Shown one piece after another: positions 6,873-7,054 of a DNA stretch of 7,054 bases (its first letter is position 1; each line of letters starts with the position of its first letter). The translations under genes were made by a program, and so were the position numbers. Below the pieces are notes generated by a model. The model was not told where the DNA came from and made no database searches. It saw only the letters and a program-made list of their open reading frames with translations. Source of the DNA: CAZAGD01 sp049699975 (GTDB taxonomy: Bacteria > Desulfobacterota > SM23-61); the NCBI GenBank assembly GCA_049699975.1, contig JBNAWB010000191.1:1-7054 (forward strand). Direction: 5' to 3'.

Positions 6873-6910
6873 AAAAAAGCCGCTTAAGCTTCAAGAGCTT
6901 TGCGGCTTTT
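6873..6910 (-). terminator. Intrinsic-terminator-like hairpin inside the csp leader
   Basis: AAAAGCCGC (6875-6883) and GCGGCTTTT (6902-6910) form a perfect 9-bp stem. The 18-base loop can close further through an inner AAGCT/AGCTT stem. Read on the minus strand, the GC-rich stem runs straight into six T (6878-6873). On the plus strand only four T follow, so the leftward reading is the better terminator. It lies after the leftward promoter and before csp, so it is either a leader attenuator or the 3' end of a separate small RNA. Confidence 0.75.
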
Positions 6911-6945
6911 GATTCCAACCAAAACTCTGGGCAACTTATAGATCA

Positions 6946-6974
6946 ATAATATATTCATTTGAGATGGCTGTCAA
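6946..6974 (-). promoter_or_regulatory. Near-consensus sigma-70 promoter directed at csp
   Basis: On the minus strand the -35 box is TTGACA (6974-6969, perfect), the spacer is exactly 17 bases, and the -10 box is TATTAT (6951-6946, five of six). The predicted start is the A at about 6939, giving a leader of about 133 bases before the csp ATG. AT-rich sequence lies just upstream of the -35 box. No better promoter was found between the hairpin at 6873-6910 and csp, where the best -10-like match (TATACA) has no suitable -35 at the right spacing. Confidence 0.75.
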
Positions 6975-7054
6975 GCTAAATTTTGGCTGACCGTCGATTA
7001 CTTTTGAAATTCGTACCTACTTCAGGCGGGAGGGAGAGAGGCTCATTAAAATGA
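6975..7054. other. Non-coding edge upstream of the csp promoter
   Basis: No gene is recognised here. The last bases carry AGAGAGG followed nine bases later by an ATG at 7051-7053 on the plus strand, which could be the SD and start of a divergent gene beginning at the window edge, but only one codon is visible. The same spot holds a small palindrome, TCATT-AA-AATGA. Nothing further can be supported. Confidence 0.3.

Noticed and set aside
7034..7054. Possible divergent gene starting at 7051 on the plus strand
   Set aside because: There is an SD-like AGAGAGG at suitable spacing, but only one codon lies in the window, so a gene cannot be supported.
1..7054. CRISPR arrays, transposons, tRNA genes or attachment sites
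   Set aside because: No regular direct repeats, transposase-like frames, terminal inverted repeats or cloverleaf-like sequences were seen on reading both strands.

Overview
The window comes from a Gram-negative bacterium. It carries an inner-membrane RND pump together with an outer-membrane TolC/NodT-type lipoprotein channel, and most genes have strong GGAGG-type Shine-Dalgarno (SD) sites. The mix of an HAE1-type efflux operon, a B12-binding-type radical SAM protein, a bacterial RRM protein and a cold-shock protein would fit Desulfobacterota (former Deltaproteobacteria) or a similar anaerobic lineage. This placement is an inference from gene content only; no rRNA gene or unambiguous taxonomic marker is present.

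Left half (1-4602, plus strand): the last two genes of a tripartite multidrug efflux operon. A complete HAE1-family RND permease (27-3188) is followed after 13 bases by a complete NodT/OprM-type outer-membrane lipoprotein (3202-4602). The expected periplasmic adaptor is not in the window and probably lies just upstream of base 1. The operon promoter is also outside.

Right half (4572-6974, minus strand): three genes read leftwards, apparently as one unit: cold-shock protein (6806-6606), RRM RNA-binding protein (6511-6239), and radical SAM protein with an N-terminal B12-binding-type domain (6215-4572). Gaps are 94 and 23 bases. The radical SAM gene runs tail-to-tail into the efflux channel gene and overlaps it by 31 bases; two hairpin-capable palindromes lie in that junction.

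The most interesting part is regulatory. A near-consensus sigma-70 promoter (TTGACA, 17-base spacer, TATTAT; 6974-6946) drives the csp side. Between it and csp lies a roughly 133-base leader containing a complete intrinsic-terminator-like hairpin with a T6 tract, an anti-SD-like segment, and a very long SD. The csp-RRM intergenic region has a perfect 9-base inverted repeat that shares one arm with a second, mutually exclusive hairpin. Together these suggest RNA-level control (attenuation and/or SD masking) of two RNA-binding proteins that could act on their own leaders. The structures are visible in the sequence; the regulatory role is a hypothesis.
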